From the NCBI GenBank assembly GCA_028869595.1, contig JAGWRU010000097.1:1-33639 (forward strand): DNA of 33,639 bases, read 5' to 3'. The stretch is from Rhodospirillales bacterium (GTDB lineage Bacteria > Pseudomonadota > Alphaproteobacteria > Acetobacterales > Acetobacteraceae). This document shows positions 8,266 through 14,937 of the stretch, piece by piece. How positions within the stretch are numbered: position 1 is the first letter of the stretch; each line of letters opens with the position of its first letter. The notes under the pieces are model-generated. The model had not been told where the DNA came from. It worked only from the letters and a program-made list of their open reading frames with translations, and ran no database searches. The translations under genes were made by a program, and so were the position numbers.

Positions 8266-10005
8266 CTACAACATCGGCTGGCGGCCGGCGCGCAGCGGCC
8301 AAGTGAAACGGAGATTCCCCTCGGTGCCCAGCAGCGTCAGTTGATGGCACACATTCAGGCCCGCATAGACGCCGATGAACGCATCGAGCACGGCACCGAA
8401 CAGATACGCCCCTTCCGCCCCGCCAAATCCGCTTTCGGCAACGCCGAGCGTGACCCGCCGGCCGCGCACCGGGATGGCATCGACCAGCACATCCATCGTT
8501 TCCACCTCCAGATGCTGCAGCCCCTCCAGCAGCAGCGTCAGGCGCCTGGCCGCCTGTTCGTCCTGCACGGCGCGGAAATCGTAGCTGGCGATCAGCGCGC
8601 CGAGCGAGACCACATCGTCGAACGGACGCATGCTGCGCGCCAGGCCGGAAACCAGGCGCCACAGCGTGTCGCCTTCCAGCGGCGCGGCGATTTCCGAGGT
8701 GACAGGCGTGATGTTGCGAAACGACCCGGTCGCCGGACTGCCCACCGCGACCTGGTCGATGGCGCCGATCGCCACCTGCTCGGCCAGATCGCCATCGGTG
8801 CAGGTCACCGCGACCGAGATGGTGTCGACCGCCGGCGCGCCGAGACGGTCGGCGCTGTCGACGAAGCTCAGCCAGGTTTCCGCCCCCCGCCCGACCACCG
8901 AGGGACGGACACGGGCGCGATAGAAATATCCGCTCTGGCCGGGCAAAGCATGGCGGAAGGATTCGAAGGCATGAAAACGCACCCGCTCGGCCATGCCCTG
9001 CACCGCGCCATCGACCCGATCCACGGAATAGATCCGCGCCGTGCGTCCGGCCGGTGGCAGCGCCACCACGCGATGCTCGGCACGCTGCGCACTGGGTGTC
9101 AGCGGCACCGCATCGGCGGCATAAAGGTTGATCACCGGCACGCAGTTCAGGCGGAAATTCTCCGCCCCGATCCGTCCCGGCAGATCGGGGCTGGTGCCGA
9201 AACGCAGGCGGAACTGTAGCTGCCCGCCGCCGAGCCCGGCATCGGCGGGAATGGGGGGCAGATCGACGAACAGGAAACGTTCCGGGAACACCAGATATTC
9301 CTGCAACAGGCGAAACCCGGGCGGCGCATTGGCGGGCCAGGGCAGCACCGCCTCGTTCTCGGCAAAGCCGGCATGGCGCAACCCGGCAAGCGGCAGGGAG
9401 ATGCGGTTGGTACCGTCGCTCGCCTCGATCGCCACCAGTTCGGTCATCATGCTGCGCAGCAGTCGCGCGCCCAGCCTGGGATCGCGCCCGCCATGCAGAA
9501 ACAGGCGGAGCGGCCGGCCGGCAAGCGCGCCGATCCCGGCCCCGCCGCGCCCGGTCAGCCGCAATGTCAGCACCGCCGAGGCGGCGCCTGTCTCCAGCGT
9601 CGCTTCGGTGACGGTGAAGGGCAGCACATCGACGGCGAAGCAGGTGCGGAAGCGACACGCCGCGCCATCGATCGGGCGCGACGCCACCGCCGCCCCGCCC
9701 GGCACGGATTGCACCGCCCCGGCGGTTGGCGGGTCGAATTCCAGGATCGACAAAGCCGGGATCGGGCGCAGGTAATGCGGCCACATCAGGGCCAGCATGC
9801 CGTGCGACAATTCCGGCAATTCCTCGTCCAGGCGCTGGCGCAGCCGCCCGGTCAGAAAGGCGAAGCCCTCCAGCAGCCGTTCCACATCCGGATCGGCGGC
9901 GGTTTTGGCCAGCAATCCCGCGATCGCCGGATTGGCGCGGGCGAAATTCTCGCCGAGATCGCGCAGATAGGCGAGTTCGTCCTCGTAATACCGGCGCAGG
10001 CTCAT
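8266..10005 (-). CDS. tssF: T6SS baseplate protein TssF
   Basis: The product is 579 residues, normal for the family. The start is diagnostic: YYEDELAYLRDLGENFARAN, then DPDVERLLEGFAFLTGRL and ELPEL, as in TssF/VasA/ImpG. The C-terminal region contains TGSFRNITPVTSEIAAPLEG and LGALIASYDFRAV, also typical. TssF pairs with TssG in the baseplate wedge. ATG 10005 is set by this conserved N-terminus. It lacks a Shine-Dalgarno, and a 7-bp GC hairpin (10009-10027) sits immediately upstream, so initiation may depend on coupling or be weak. The 52-bp gap to tssE is the longest in the unit. Confidence 0.95.
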   Translation of the reverse strand: MSLRRYYEDELAYLRDLGENFARANPAIAGLLAKTAADPDVERLLEGFAFLTGRLRQRLDEELPELSHGMLALMWPHYLRPIPALSILEFDPPTAGAVQSVPGGAAVASRPIDGAACRFRTCFAVDVLPFTVTEATLETGAASAVLTLRLTGRGGAGIGALAGRPLRLFLHGGRDPRLGARLLRSMMTELVAIEASDGTNRISLPLAGLRHAGFAENEAVLPWPANAPPGFRLLQEYLVFPERFLFVDLPPIPADAGLGGGQLQFRLRFGTSPDLPGRIGAENFRLNCVPVINLYAADAVPLTPSAQRAEHRVVALPPAGRTARIYSVDRVDGAVQGMAERVRFHAFESFRHALPGQSGYFYRARVRPSVVGRGAETWLSFVDSADRLGAPAVDTISVAVTCTDGDLAEQVAIGAIDQVAVGSPATGSFRNITPVTSEIAAPLEGDTLWRLVSGLARSMRPFDDVVSLGALIASYDFRAVQDEQAARRLTLLLEGLQHLEVETMDVLVDAIPVRGRRVTLGVAESGFGGAEGAYLFGAVLDAFIGVYAGLNVCHQLTLLGTEGNLRFTWPLRAGRQPML

Positions 10006-10008
10006 GCG

Positions 10009-10027
10009 CGGGCAGCCCGCCTGCCCG
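10009..10027 (-). promoter_or_regulatory. GC hairpin directly upstream of the tssF start
   Basis: CGGGCAG and CTGCCCG form a perfect 7-bp stem around a 5-base loop. It ends 3 bases before the tssF ATG, where a ribosome binding site would be expected. It could limit tssF translation. That is inference from position only. Confidence 0.35.
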
Positions 10028-10057
10028 GGATCGGCGCGCGACGAATTAGGGTGCGCA

Positions 10058-10465
10058 TCAGGCCGCGACCCGGACGAAGCCGTTATCGCCGACCTCGGCC
10101 TCGATCGCCACGCGCTGGGTCCGCGTGCCCAGAACCAGGGTGGCGGCGACGGCGAAGACCATGCGCAACCCGTCATCGTCATCGGCGATATGCCGCACCG
10201 CAACGTCGCGCAGGCGCGGCTCGAAGGCTTCGATCTGCTGGCGGATCTCGGCGCGCATCGCATCGATCGCGTCGGGGAAATCATGGATCATGTCATTGAT
10301 GTCGGCCATGCCGTAATCGGGGCGGGCGGGGACGCTGCCCTGGCGGATATTGAACAGCTCCGCCAGATGGGCAAGCACGTCATCCAGCACGGCGGAGATT
10401 TCGACGCTGCCCCGACGCGGGGCCTCGCCGGCCATGATCCGTTCGCGCAGACGCCGTTCGAACAT
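10058..10465 (-). CDS. tssE: T6SS baseplate wedge protein TssE (gp25-like)
   Basis: This is a gp25/lysozyme-like baseplate protein that nucleates sheath polymerisation. It begins MFERRLRERI, then shows the family core HLAELFNIRQGSVPARPDYG and MADINDM, where the xGSVPxxPDYG text is the TssE hallmark. With the start at ATG 10465 it is 135 residues, matching the family. The frame can be extended to 10555, but the extra 30 basic residues do not look conserved. It is the first gene of the minus-strand unit, with a weak sigma-54-like promoter just upstream. It diverges from hcp across a 282-bp regulatory gap. Confidence 0.93.
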   Translation of the reverse strand: MFERRLRERIMAGEAPRRGSVEISAVLDDVLAHLAELFNIRQGSVPARPDYGMADINDMIHDFPDAIDAMRAEIRQQIEAFEPRLRDVAVRHIADDDDGLRMVFAVAATLVLGTRTQRVAIEAEVGDNGFVRVAA

Positions 10466-10491
10466 GCAGCCCGTCCCCTGCCTTGCCACGC

Positions 10492-10505
10492 GCAAACCCG
10501 CCACC
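10492..10505 (-). promoter_or_regulatory. Weak -24/-12 (sigma-54-like) candidate upstream of tssE
   Basis: On the minus strand GGTGGCGGGTTTGC has the required GG and GC dinucleotides exactly 10 bp apart. The -12 part (TTTGC) is good, but the -24 part lacks the usual GGCAC. Transcription would start near 10480, giving a short leader to the ATG at 10465. It gains some weight from the much better sites at hcp and tagH. Chance occurrence in GC-rich DNA is possible. Confidence 0.28.
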
Positions 10506-10617
10506 GGGCGGAAGGCGCGCGGATCGCTGCGCAGCCGGTGCGCGGATTTCCGCACACTTCACCGCAAGAATACCGCGAAAACCCGGCAAGCATAGCCAAT
10601 TCCGCCCGTCCGGCGAC

Positions 10618-10633
10618 TGGCACGCGGCTTGCT
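10618..10633 (+). promoter_or_regulatory. Sigma-54 (-24/-12) promoter of hcp
   Basis: TGGCACGCGGCTTGCT matches the RpoN consensus TGGCACG-N4-TTGCW essentially perfectly, with GG at 10619-10620 and GC at 10631-10632 spaced by 10 bp. Transcription should start near 10643, about 105 nt before the hcp ATG. Sigma-54 promoters need an enhancer-binding protein, and one is encoded at 14886-16622. Known sigma-54 regulation of hcp by VasH-type activators in other bacteria supports the assignment. A dyad-like GTGCG...CGCAC at about 10538-10555 might be part of an activator site; that is speculative. Confidence 0.8.
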
Positions 10634-10747
10634 GATACTGTTTTCGCGAAGACATTCTCGCCGGACTATCCAGGCCGATCAACCTCCGCCGACGCCGCCC
10701 GGGACATCCGGCCGACGCCGAGGCGGGACAGAACGAGGAGACCGATC

Positions 10748-11260
10748 ATGTCGCAGCCGCTGTACCTGTCCATCACCGGGGCCACCCAGGGCAATATCAG
10801 CCAGAAGGCCTTCACCGCCGACAGCGTCGGCAATGTCTATCAGGAAGGCCACACGGACGAGGTGTTCTGCCAGGCCATCAACTTCCATATCACCATCCCC
10901 CGCGATCCGCAGAGCGGCGCGCCCACCGGCCAGCGCGTGCACCAGCCGGCGAGCATCGTCAAATACACCGACAAATCCTCGCCGCTGCTGCTGAACGCCG
11001 TGACCTCGGGCGAAATCCTGCAGATCACCGCGAATTTCTACCGCACCTCCACCGCCGGCAAGCAGGAGAATTACTACGAGGTGAAGTTCACCGACGTGCT
11101 GCTGGTCGACTACCGCCACTACACGCCCGAGGCGCTGAAGCCCGAGAACGGGCCGTATCGCGACATGGAGGAGATTTTCTTCACCTACCGCAAGATCGAG
11201 ACGACGCATAAGATCGCCGGCACGTCCGGCAGCGATGACTGGCGCTCGCCGAAATCCTGA
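10748..11260 (+). CDS. hcp: T6SS tube protein Hcp (TssD)
   Basis: Hcp hexamers stack into the inner tube and are expelled on firing. The 170-residue product starts MSQPLYLSITGATQGNIS and has the family signatures of a GxxxG-type loop, FHITIPRD, ASIVKYTDKSSPLL, LNAVTSGE and YYEVKFTDVLLVDYRHY. The length is usual. ATG 10748 has a strong AGGAG ribosome site. It leads the plus-strand unit and follows a consensus sigma-54 promoter. A strong hairpin between hcp and the next gene (11272-11299) could keep Hcp more abundant than the tip proteins. Confidence 0.96.
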   Translation: MSQPLYLSITGATQGNISQKAFTADSVGNVYQEGHTDEVFCQAINFHITIPRDPQSGAPTGQRVHQPASIVKYTDKSSPLLLNAVTSGEILQITANFYRTSTAGKQENYYEVKFTDVLLVDYRHYTPEALKPENGPYRDMEEIFFTYRKIETTHKIAGTSGSDDWRSPKS

Positions 11261-11271
11261 TCACGACGGGC

Positions 11272-11299
11272 GGGCGGGAGGGTTGCGACCTTCCCGCCC
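11272..11299 (+). promoter_or_regulatory. Intercistronic hairpin between hcp and the PAAR-like gene
   Basis: GGGCGGGAGGG and CCTTCCCGCCC form an 11-bp stem, one pair being a G-U wobble, with a 6-base loop. No T-run follows, so it is not a classical terminator. Processing or mRNA stabilisation, giving high hcp and lower downstream expression, is a plausible role. Confidence 0.5.
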
Positions 11300-11319
11300 C
11301 CTGGAATGGAGGAACCGCC

Positions 11320-11718
11320 ATGCCCGAGCTTCTGACCACCGGCTGCATGCTGACCTGCACCTTCGGGATGGTGCCTTCGGTGCTGGACGTGCTGCCCGAG
11401 CCGGGCAAGCCGGCGATCGAGGGCGCGCTGTCGGCCGCCACCATCCTGGAGATGATCCCACTGGAGAACATCCTGCCCTTCGAGATGTGCACCAGCATGG
11501 AAAATCCCGAGGTCGCCGCCGCCACCGCCGCCGCGATGGGCGTGCTGACGCCGATGCCCTGCATCCCCGTGGTGGTCGATCCGTGGGAGCCGCCGTCGGA
11601 GCTGCTGTCCTATGGCGGCATTCCGCTGGCCACCATGCAGAGCAAGTGCCTGTGCGCCTGGGGCGGGGAGATTGCGGCGGACACGCCGGCGGAAGTCATC
11701 GTCTCCACAGAGATGTAA
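11320..11718 (+). CDS. DUF4280 PAAR-like T6SS tip protein
   Basis: The 132-residue protein matches DUF4280/PAAR-like proteins. It has an early cysteine pair (LTTGCMLTCTFGMVPSVL), then FEMCTSMENPEVAAATAAAM, GVLTPMPCIPVVVDPWEP and SKCLCAWGGEI. Cysteines at about positions 9, 13, 57, 80, 109 and 111 fit a metal-binding or compact beta-rich tip. PAAR-type proteins sharpen the VgrG spike and connect effectors. ATG 11320 follows a strong GGAGGA ribosome site. Its position between hcp and two probable cargo or adaptor genes supports a tip role. It has no effector extension, so any toxin would be encoded separately. Confidence 0.85.
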   Translation: MPELLTTGCMLTCTFGMVPSVLDVLPEPGKPAIEGALSAATILEMIPLENILPFEMCTSMENPEVAAATAAAMGVLTPMPCIPVVVDPWEPPSELLSYGGIPLATMQSKCLCAWGGEIAADTPAEVIVSTEM

Positions 11719-11736
11719 GGCAGGAAGGTCGCAGCC

Positions 11737-12768
11737 ATGGCTGATCAATCGACGGTCGATAACACCGGCACTTATTACAGCGTCAACGTCCCGGCGCCGT
11801 CGATGCAAAGCTATATGCGCCTGGGCCAGCCGGACACCAATGCCGAAAACACGCTGAGCACGTCACCGACCCCGGGCGATGCCACCTCGTCGGGAAATTT
11901 CAATCCCGGCGTGTTGCTGTACACCCAAGGGCAGTATCAGCAGGTGGCGCCGGTCGTCACATCCTGGTCGGGGGATTCGCTGTCGGCGGTGAAAGACGGC
12001 AACACGCTGGTCAATGCCTCGTACACCGCCCCGAGCGCGCAATTCACCTATAATTTCGGCATCGAGGCGGTGTTCAACACGACCATCGGCAACGTATCGA
12101 ACTTCGTCACCGGCAATCAGCTTGCTTATTGGGTGGGAAATTCCGCATCGACCGGCCTGGGCGGCCTGCTCTGGTCCAATGTCGGGCTGACACAGAACGT
12201 CTTTGCCGGGCAGATCGTCAACCTGATCAACAAGAATATCGACATTCAGGGCGTCGGCGAGGCCAAGGTCCAGCGTGATTTCGAGGTGCTGACCGGCCAG
12301 ACGATTGATCTGCTAGTCAACCCGGCCGCCACCGTTTCGGCCGCCGCCATCGCCGGGGCAATCCGCACCGGACTGGTCTCACTCAGTGCGATCGGCGTGG
12401 CGGCTTTAGCGATCGCAAGCGAAATGCAGACCGGCATTTCCGGTGATCTGACCAGCGATCCGGAAACGCTGCGCAAGAATTTCAAGGATTCGGCAAAGGA
12501 GTTGGTGGGCGCGACGGCGGCGGTGTTCCTGTTGCAGGCCGTCGTCGCCTCCGCCGGACGCGCGGTCCAGGCAGTGGCACAAAGCGCAAAGGCGGCGGCC
12601 GCCGCGAAGCTCAGCATGGGTGAAATCGGCGTCACCATCCAAGCCGGCCCCAACAGCGCCCTCATGATCACCGCCGATGGCGTTTATATCAAAGGGCCCG
12701 AATTCGCCACCAGCGTCGCCGCCATCACCCACAGCACGGACGAAGTGCAGCATTGGCCGTTTGCATGA
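11737..12768 (+). CDS. Unknown T6SS-linked protein with a spike-tail-like part and two hydrophobic segments
   Basis: I do not recognise a named family. The 343-residue protein has a Ser/Thr/Asn/Gly-rich first half (about 1-200). It starts NVPAPSMQSYMRLGQ and contains GVLLYTQGQYQQV, resembling beta-rich segments I associate with VgrG tails. Hydrophobic alanine-rich stretches follow at about 198-228 (AAAIAGAIRTGLVSLSAIGV) and 257-291 (TAAVFLLQAVVASAG). The end (295-322) reads IGVTIQAGPNSALMITADGV then YIKGPE, very like the repeat seen in VgrG/DUF2345 tails. It lies between the PAAR-like and DUF2169 genes with 18- and 10-bp gaps. It may be the missing spike tail, a membrane-active effector, or both. 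No immunity gene is obvious beside it. Confidence 0.6.
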   Translation: MADQSTVDNTGTYYSVNVPAPSMQSYMRLGQPDTNAENTLSTSPTPGDATSSGNFNPGVLLYTQGQYQQVAPVVTSWSGDSLSAVKDGNTLVNASYTAPSAQFTYNFGIEAVFNTTIGNVSNFVTGNQLAYWVGNSASTGLGGLLWSNVGLTQNVFAGQIVNLINKNIDIQGVGEAKVQRDFEVLTGQTIDLLVNPAATVSAAAIAGAIRTGLVSLSAIGVAALAIASEMQTGISGDLTSDPETLRKNFKDSAKELVGATAAVFLLQAVVASAGRAVQAVAQSAKAAAAAKLSMGEIGVTIQAGPNSALMITADGVYIKGPEFATSVAAITHSTDEVQHWPFA

Positions 12769-12778
12769 GGGGAGACCG

Positions 12779-14053
12779 ATGCGCACCCTGAACCACACGC
12801 CGTTCCCCCTAGTGCCGCGCAACACCGTGGTAACGCCGCCTGCCCTGTCGTTGACCTTCGTGCTGAAAGGCAGCTTCGCCATCAAGCCGGACGCGCCCTG
12901 CGAAATCGCCAAGGAGCAGCAGCCGATTTCCGGCGAAAAGACGTTCATGGACGAGATCGGCCGTAGCCTGTCCTGGTCGACCGACCTCGCCCCGTTCAAG
13001 CCGCATACAGATTTTTTCGTCTTTGGCCATTTCCATCAGCCGGGCGGTCGTCCGGCGCCGGAGGGCCGGGCAAGTTTCGAACTCGGCCCGCTGCACAAGG
13101 AACTGACCTTTTTCGGCCCCCGCGTGGCCACGAAATTCGATGACCGCACCTGGCAGATCGGCCCCGCCGAGCCAATGACGCAGGTGCCGCTGCGCTGGGA
13201 ATTCAGCTTCGGCGGGCTTGCCGACCGGCGCAACCCGATGGGCAAGGGCATCGACGCCCTGCCCGGCACCGTGCCGCCCGCCATCGCCCTGCCGCAGATC
13301 GAGGATCCGCGCGCCCCGCTGCGCCAGCCCGGCGACCGACCGATACCGGCCAATTTTGCGCCGATGCCAAGCCGCTTTTCCGCACGCCGGCGCAAGCTCG
13401 GCACCCGCGATCAGCGCTGGCAGGTCTTTCGCGCGCCGCTGCCGCCGGACGATTACGATCCAAGCTACCACAACGCCGCGCCGCCCGATCAGCAGGCCGG
13501 CAATTATCCGCGCGGGGATGAAAAACTCATCCTGCGCAATCTGCATCCGACGATCGCCGAATTGGTGACCTATCTGCCCGGGCTGCGCCCGCGCCTTGCC
13601 CTGCTGCGCCAGACCGATGCCGGGGTAGTGGCGGAGGAAGTGACGCTGCATCTCGACACCATCGTCGCGCTGCCGGACGAGGATCAGATCGTCCTGCTCT
13701 GGCGCGGCGTTACCCCGATCCGCACCCGCTTCATCCCCGACGAAGTCCTGATGACCGAGTGCGACATGGAAGCGCTCGGCCCGGTCTCCAAGCTGGACGA
13801 CATGCCGGCGAAGTTGCTGGCAAAATACCTCGCCGATCAGGGGGCGAGCACGAAGGAGGATGCCGAGCAGGATGCCCAGACCCTGGCCGAAATCCACAAG
13901 CTGCTAGCCAAGGCCGATCTGCCGCCTGCGGTGATGCAGGCTGCCCAGGCGGAAAAGGACCCGGTGGCGCTGTACCAATTGCTCAGTACCCATATGGACA
14001 AAGTGCTGGCGGAGCTTTCGGCGAAATACTCCCTCCCCTATCCGCCGCCGTGA
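12779..14053 (+). CDS. DUF2169 T6SS adaptor-type protein
   Basis: The 424-residue protein opens like DUF2169 members (NHTPFPLVPRNTV, then LTFVLKGSFAI) and has the typical WEFSFGG near residue 142. It also has RNLHPTIAELVTYLPGLRPR and FIPDEVLMTECDME further on. DUF2169 proteins are found next to vgrG, PAAR-like and effector genes and are regarded as adaptors or chaperones loading cargo onto the spike. The C-terminal 80 or so residues are helical and charged. ATG 12779 follows GGGGAGA, which overlaps the previous stop. The 3' end overlaps the next gene in a GTGA, so the cargo unit is translationally coupled. The most likely client is the neighbouring unknown protein. Confidence 0.82.
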   Translation: MRTLNHTPFPLVPRNTVVTPPALSLTFVLKGSFAIKPDAPCEIAKEQQPISGEKTFMDEIGRSLSWSTDLAPFKPHTDFFVFGHFHQPGGRPAPEGRASFELGPLHKELTFFGPRVATKFDDRTWQIGPAEPMTQVPLRWEFSFGGLADRRNPMGKGIDALPGTVPPAIALPQIEDPRAPLRQPGDRPIPANFAPMPSRFSARRRKLGTRDQRWQVFRAPLPPDDYDPSYHNAAPPDQQAGNYPRGDEKLILRNLHPTIAELVTYLPGLRPRLALLRQTDAGVVAEEVTLHLDTIVALPDEDQIVLLWRGVTPIRTRFIPDEVLMTECDMEALGPVSKLDDMPAKLLAKYLADQGASTKEDAEQDAQTLAEIHKLLAKADLPPAVMQAAQAEKDPVALYQLLSTHMDKVLAELSAKYSLPYPPP

Positions 14054-14937
14054 CCGCGCAACGGCTCCGCGCCACGCTGGGCCTGATCGTGCTTCTTGCC
14101 GCCATCGCGCACGCCAACCCAGTATGCGCCGCCCCTCCCCTTGCCGCGCAGGCCGCCCTCGGCAACGCCGCCGCCACCACCGAGCTTGCCAACCGGCTGG
14201 AACTCGGCATCGGCATGGCCCCCGATCCGGCGCGGGCCATGGCACTGTTCTGCCGCGCCGCGCTCGATGGCGGACGGGCGGCGACGTTTCACCTCGCCGC
14301 CTGGCTGCTGAACGATGACGGGCCGGCCTACGATCCGCGCCTCGCCGCCGCCTGGCTGCATCGCTATCAGCGGATGGAGCACGGCATCCGCCCCGCGCCC
14401 GGCACGCTGCCGCCGCCCTGCCCGTCGGACGCCGCCACCGGCCTGGTGCCGCGCGCCACCGCACTCGCCGCCCTGATCGACCGGGTCGGGCACGAAAACG
14501 GCGTCGATCCCGACCTGATCAAGGCGGTGATCGAGGTGGAGTCGAGCTATCGCGACGATGCCGTCTCCCCCGCCGGAGCGGCCGGGCTGATGCAGTTGAT
14601 GCCGGCCAGCGCGCAGCGCCTGAAGGTCGAAAACCGCTTCGACATCCAGCAGAACGTCCAGGGCGGCGTCGCCTGGCTGGCCATGCTGCTGCACCGCTAT
14701 CGCGGCCGGCTGTCGCTGGCCTTGGCCGCCTATAATGCCGGCGAGGCGCCGGTCGATCGCTGCGCCTGCGTGCCCGGTATTCCGGAGACGGAGCAGTATG
14801 TCCGACGCATCCGCGCGCTCTATCCGCCGCCCGGTTCGGGCTATCGCGACGGGCTGATCGCCGTCACCGCGCCGAAAGACCGCGCCTATGCCTCGGGCGT
14901 GGCGGCCAGCGCGCCGTCCCCGCGGCCCAGCCCGTAG
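14050..14937 (+). CDS. Periplasmic lytic transglycosylase (SLT domain) of the T6SS locus
   Basis: The 295-residue protein starts with a GTG overlapping the DUF2169 stop (GTGA). This start restores a clean signal peptide, LGLIVLLAAIAHANPVCAA. Residues about 36-110 resemble Sel1-type helical repeats. An SLT domain follows (about 138-255), with the catalytic glutamate in AVIEVESSY (E164), then SPAGAAGLMQLMP and LALAAYNAGEAPV. It cleaves peptidoglycan. The signal peptide suggests it opens the wall locally for T6SS assembly, as other T6SS-linked murein hydrolases do. A secreted effector role is less likely because a signal peptide is present. Its last 52 bp overlap the convergent activator gene. 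Confidence 0.88.
   Translation: MTAQRLRATLGLIVLLAAIAHANPVCAAPPLAAQAALGNAAATTELANRLELGIGMAPDPARAMALFCRAALDGGRAATFHLAAWLLNDDGPAYDPRLAAAWLHRYQRMEHGIRPAPGTLPPPCPSDAATGLVPRATALAALIDRVGHENGVDPDLIKAVIEVESSYRDDAVSPAGAAGLMQLMPASAQRLKVENRFDIQQNVQGGVAWLAMLLHRYRGRLSLALAAYNAGEAPVDRCACVPGIPETEQYVRRIRALYPPPGSGYRDGLIAVTAPKDRAYASGVAASAPSPRPSP

Noticed and set aside
8243-9784. In-frame N-terminal extension of tssG inside tssF
   Set aside because: The extension lies wholly within tssF and has arginine/glycine-rich composition without homology; the TssG family starts near 8242.
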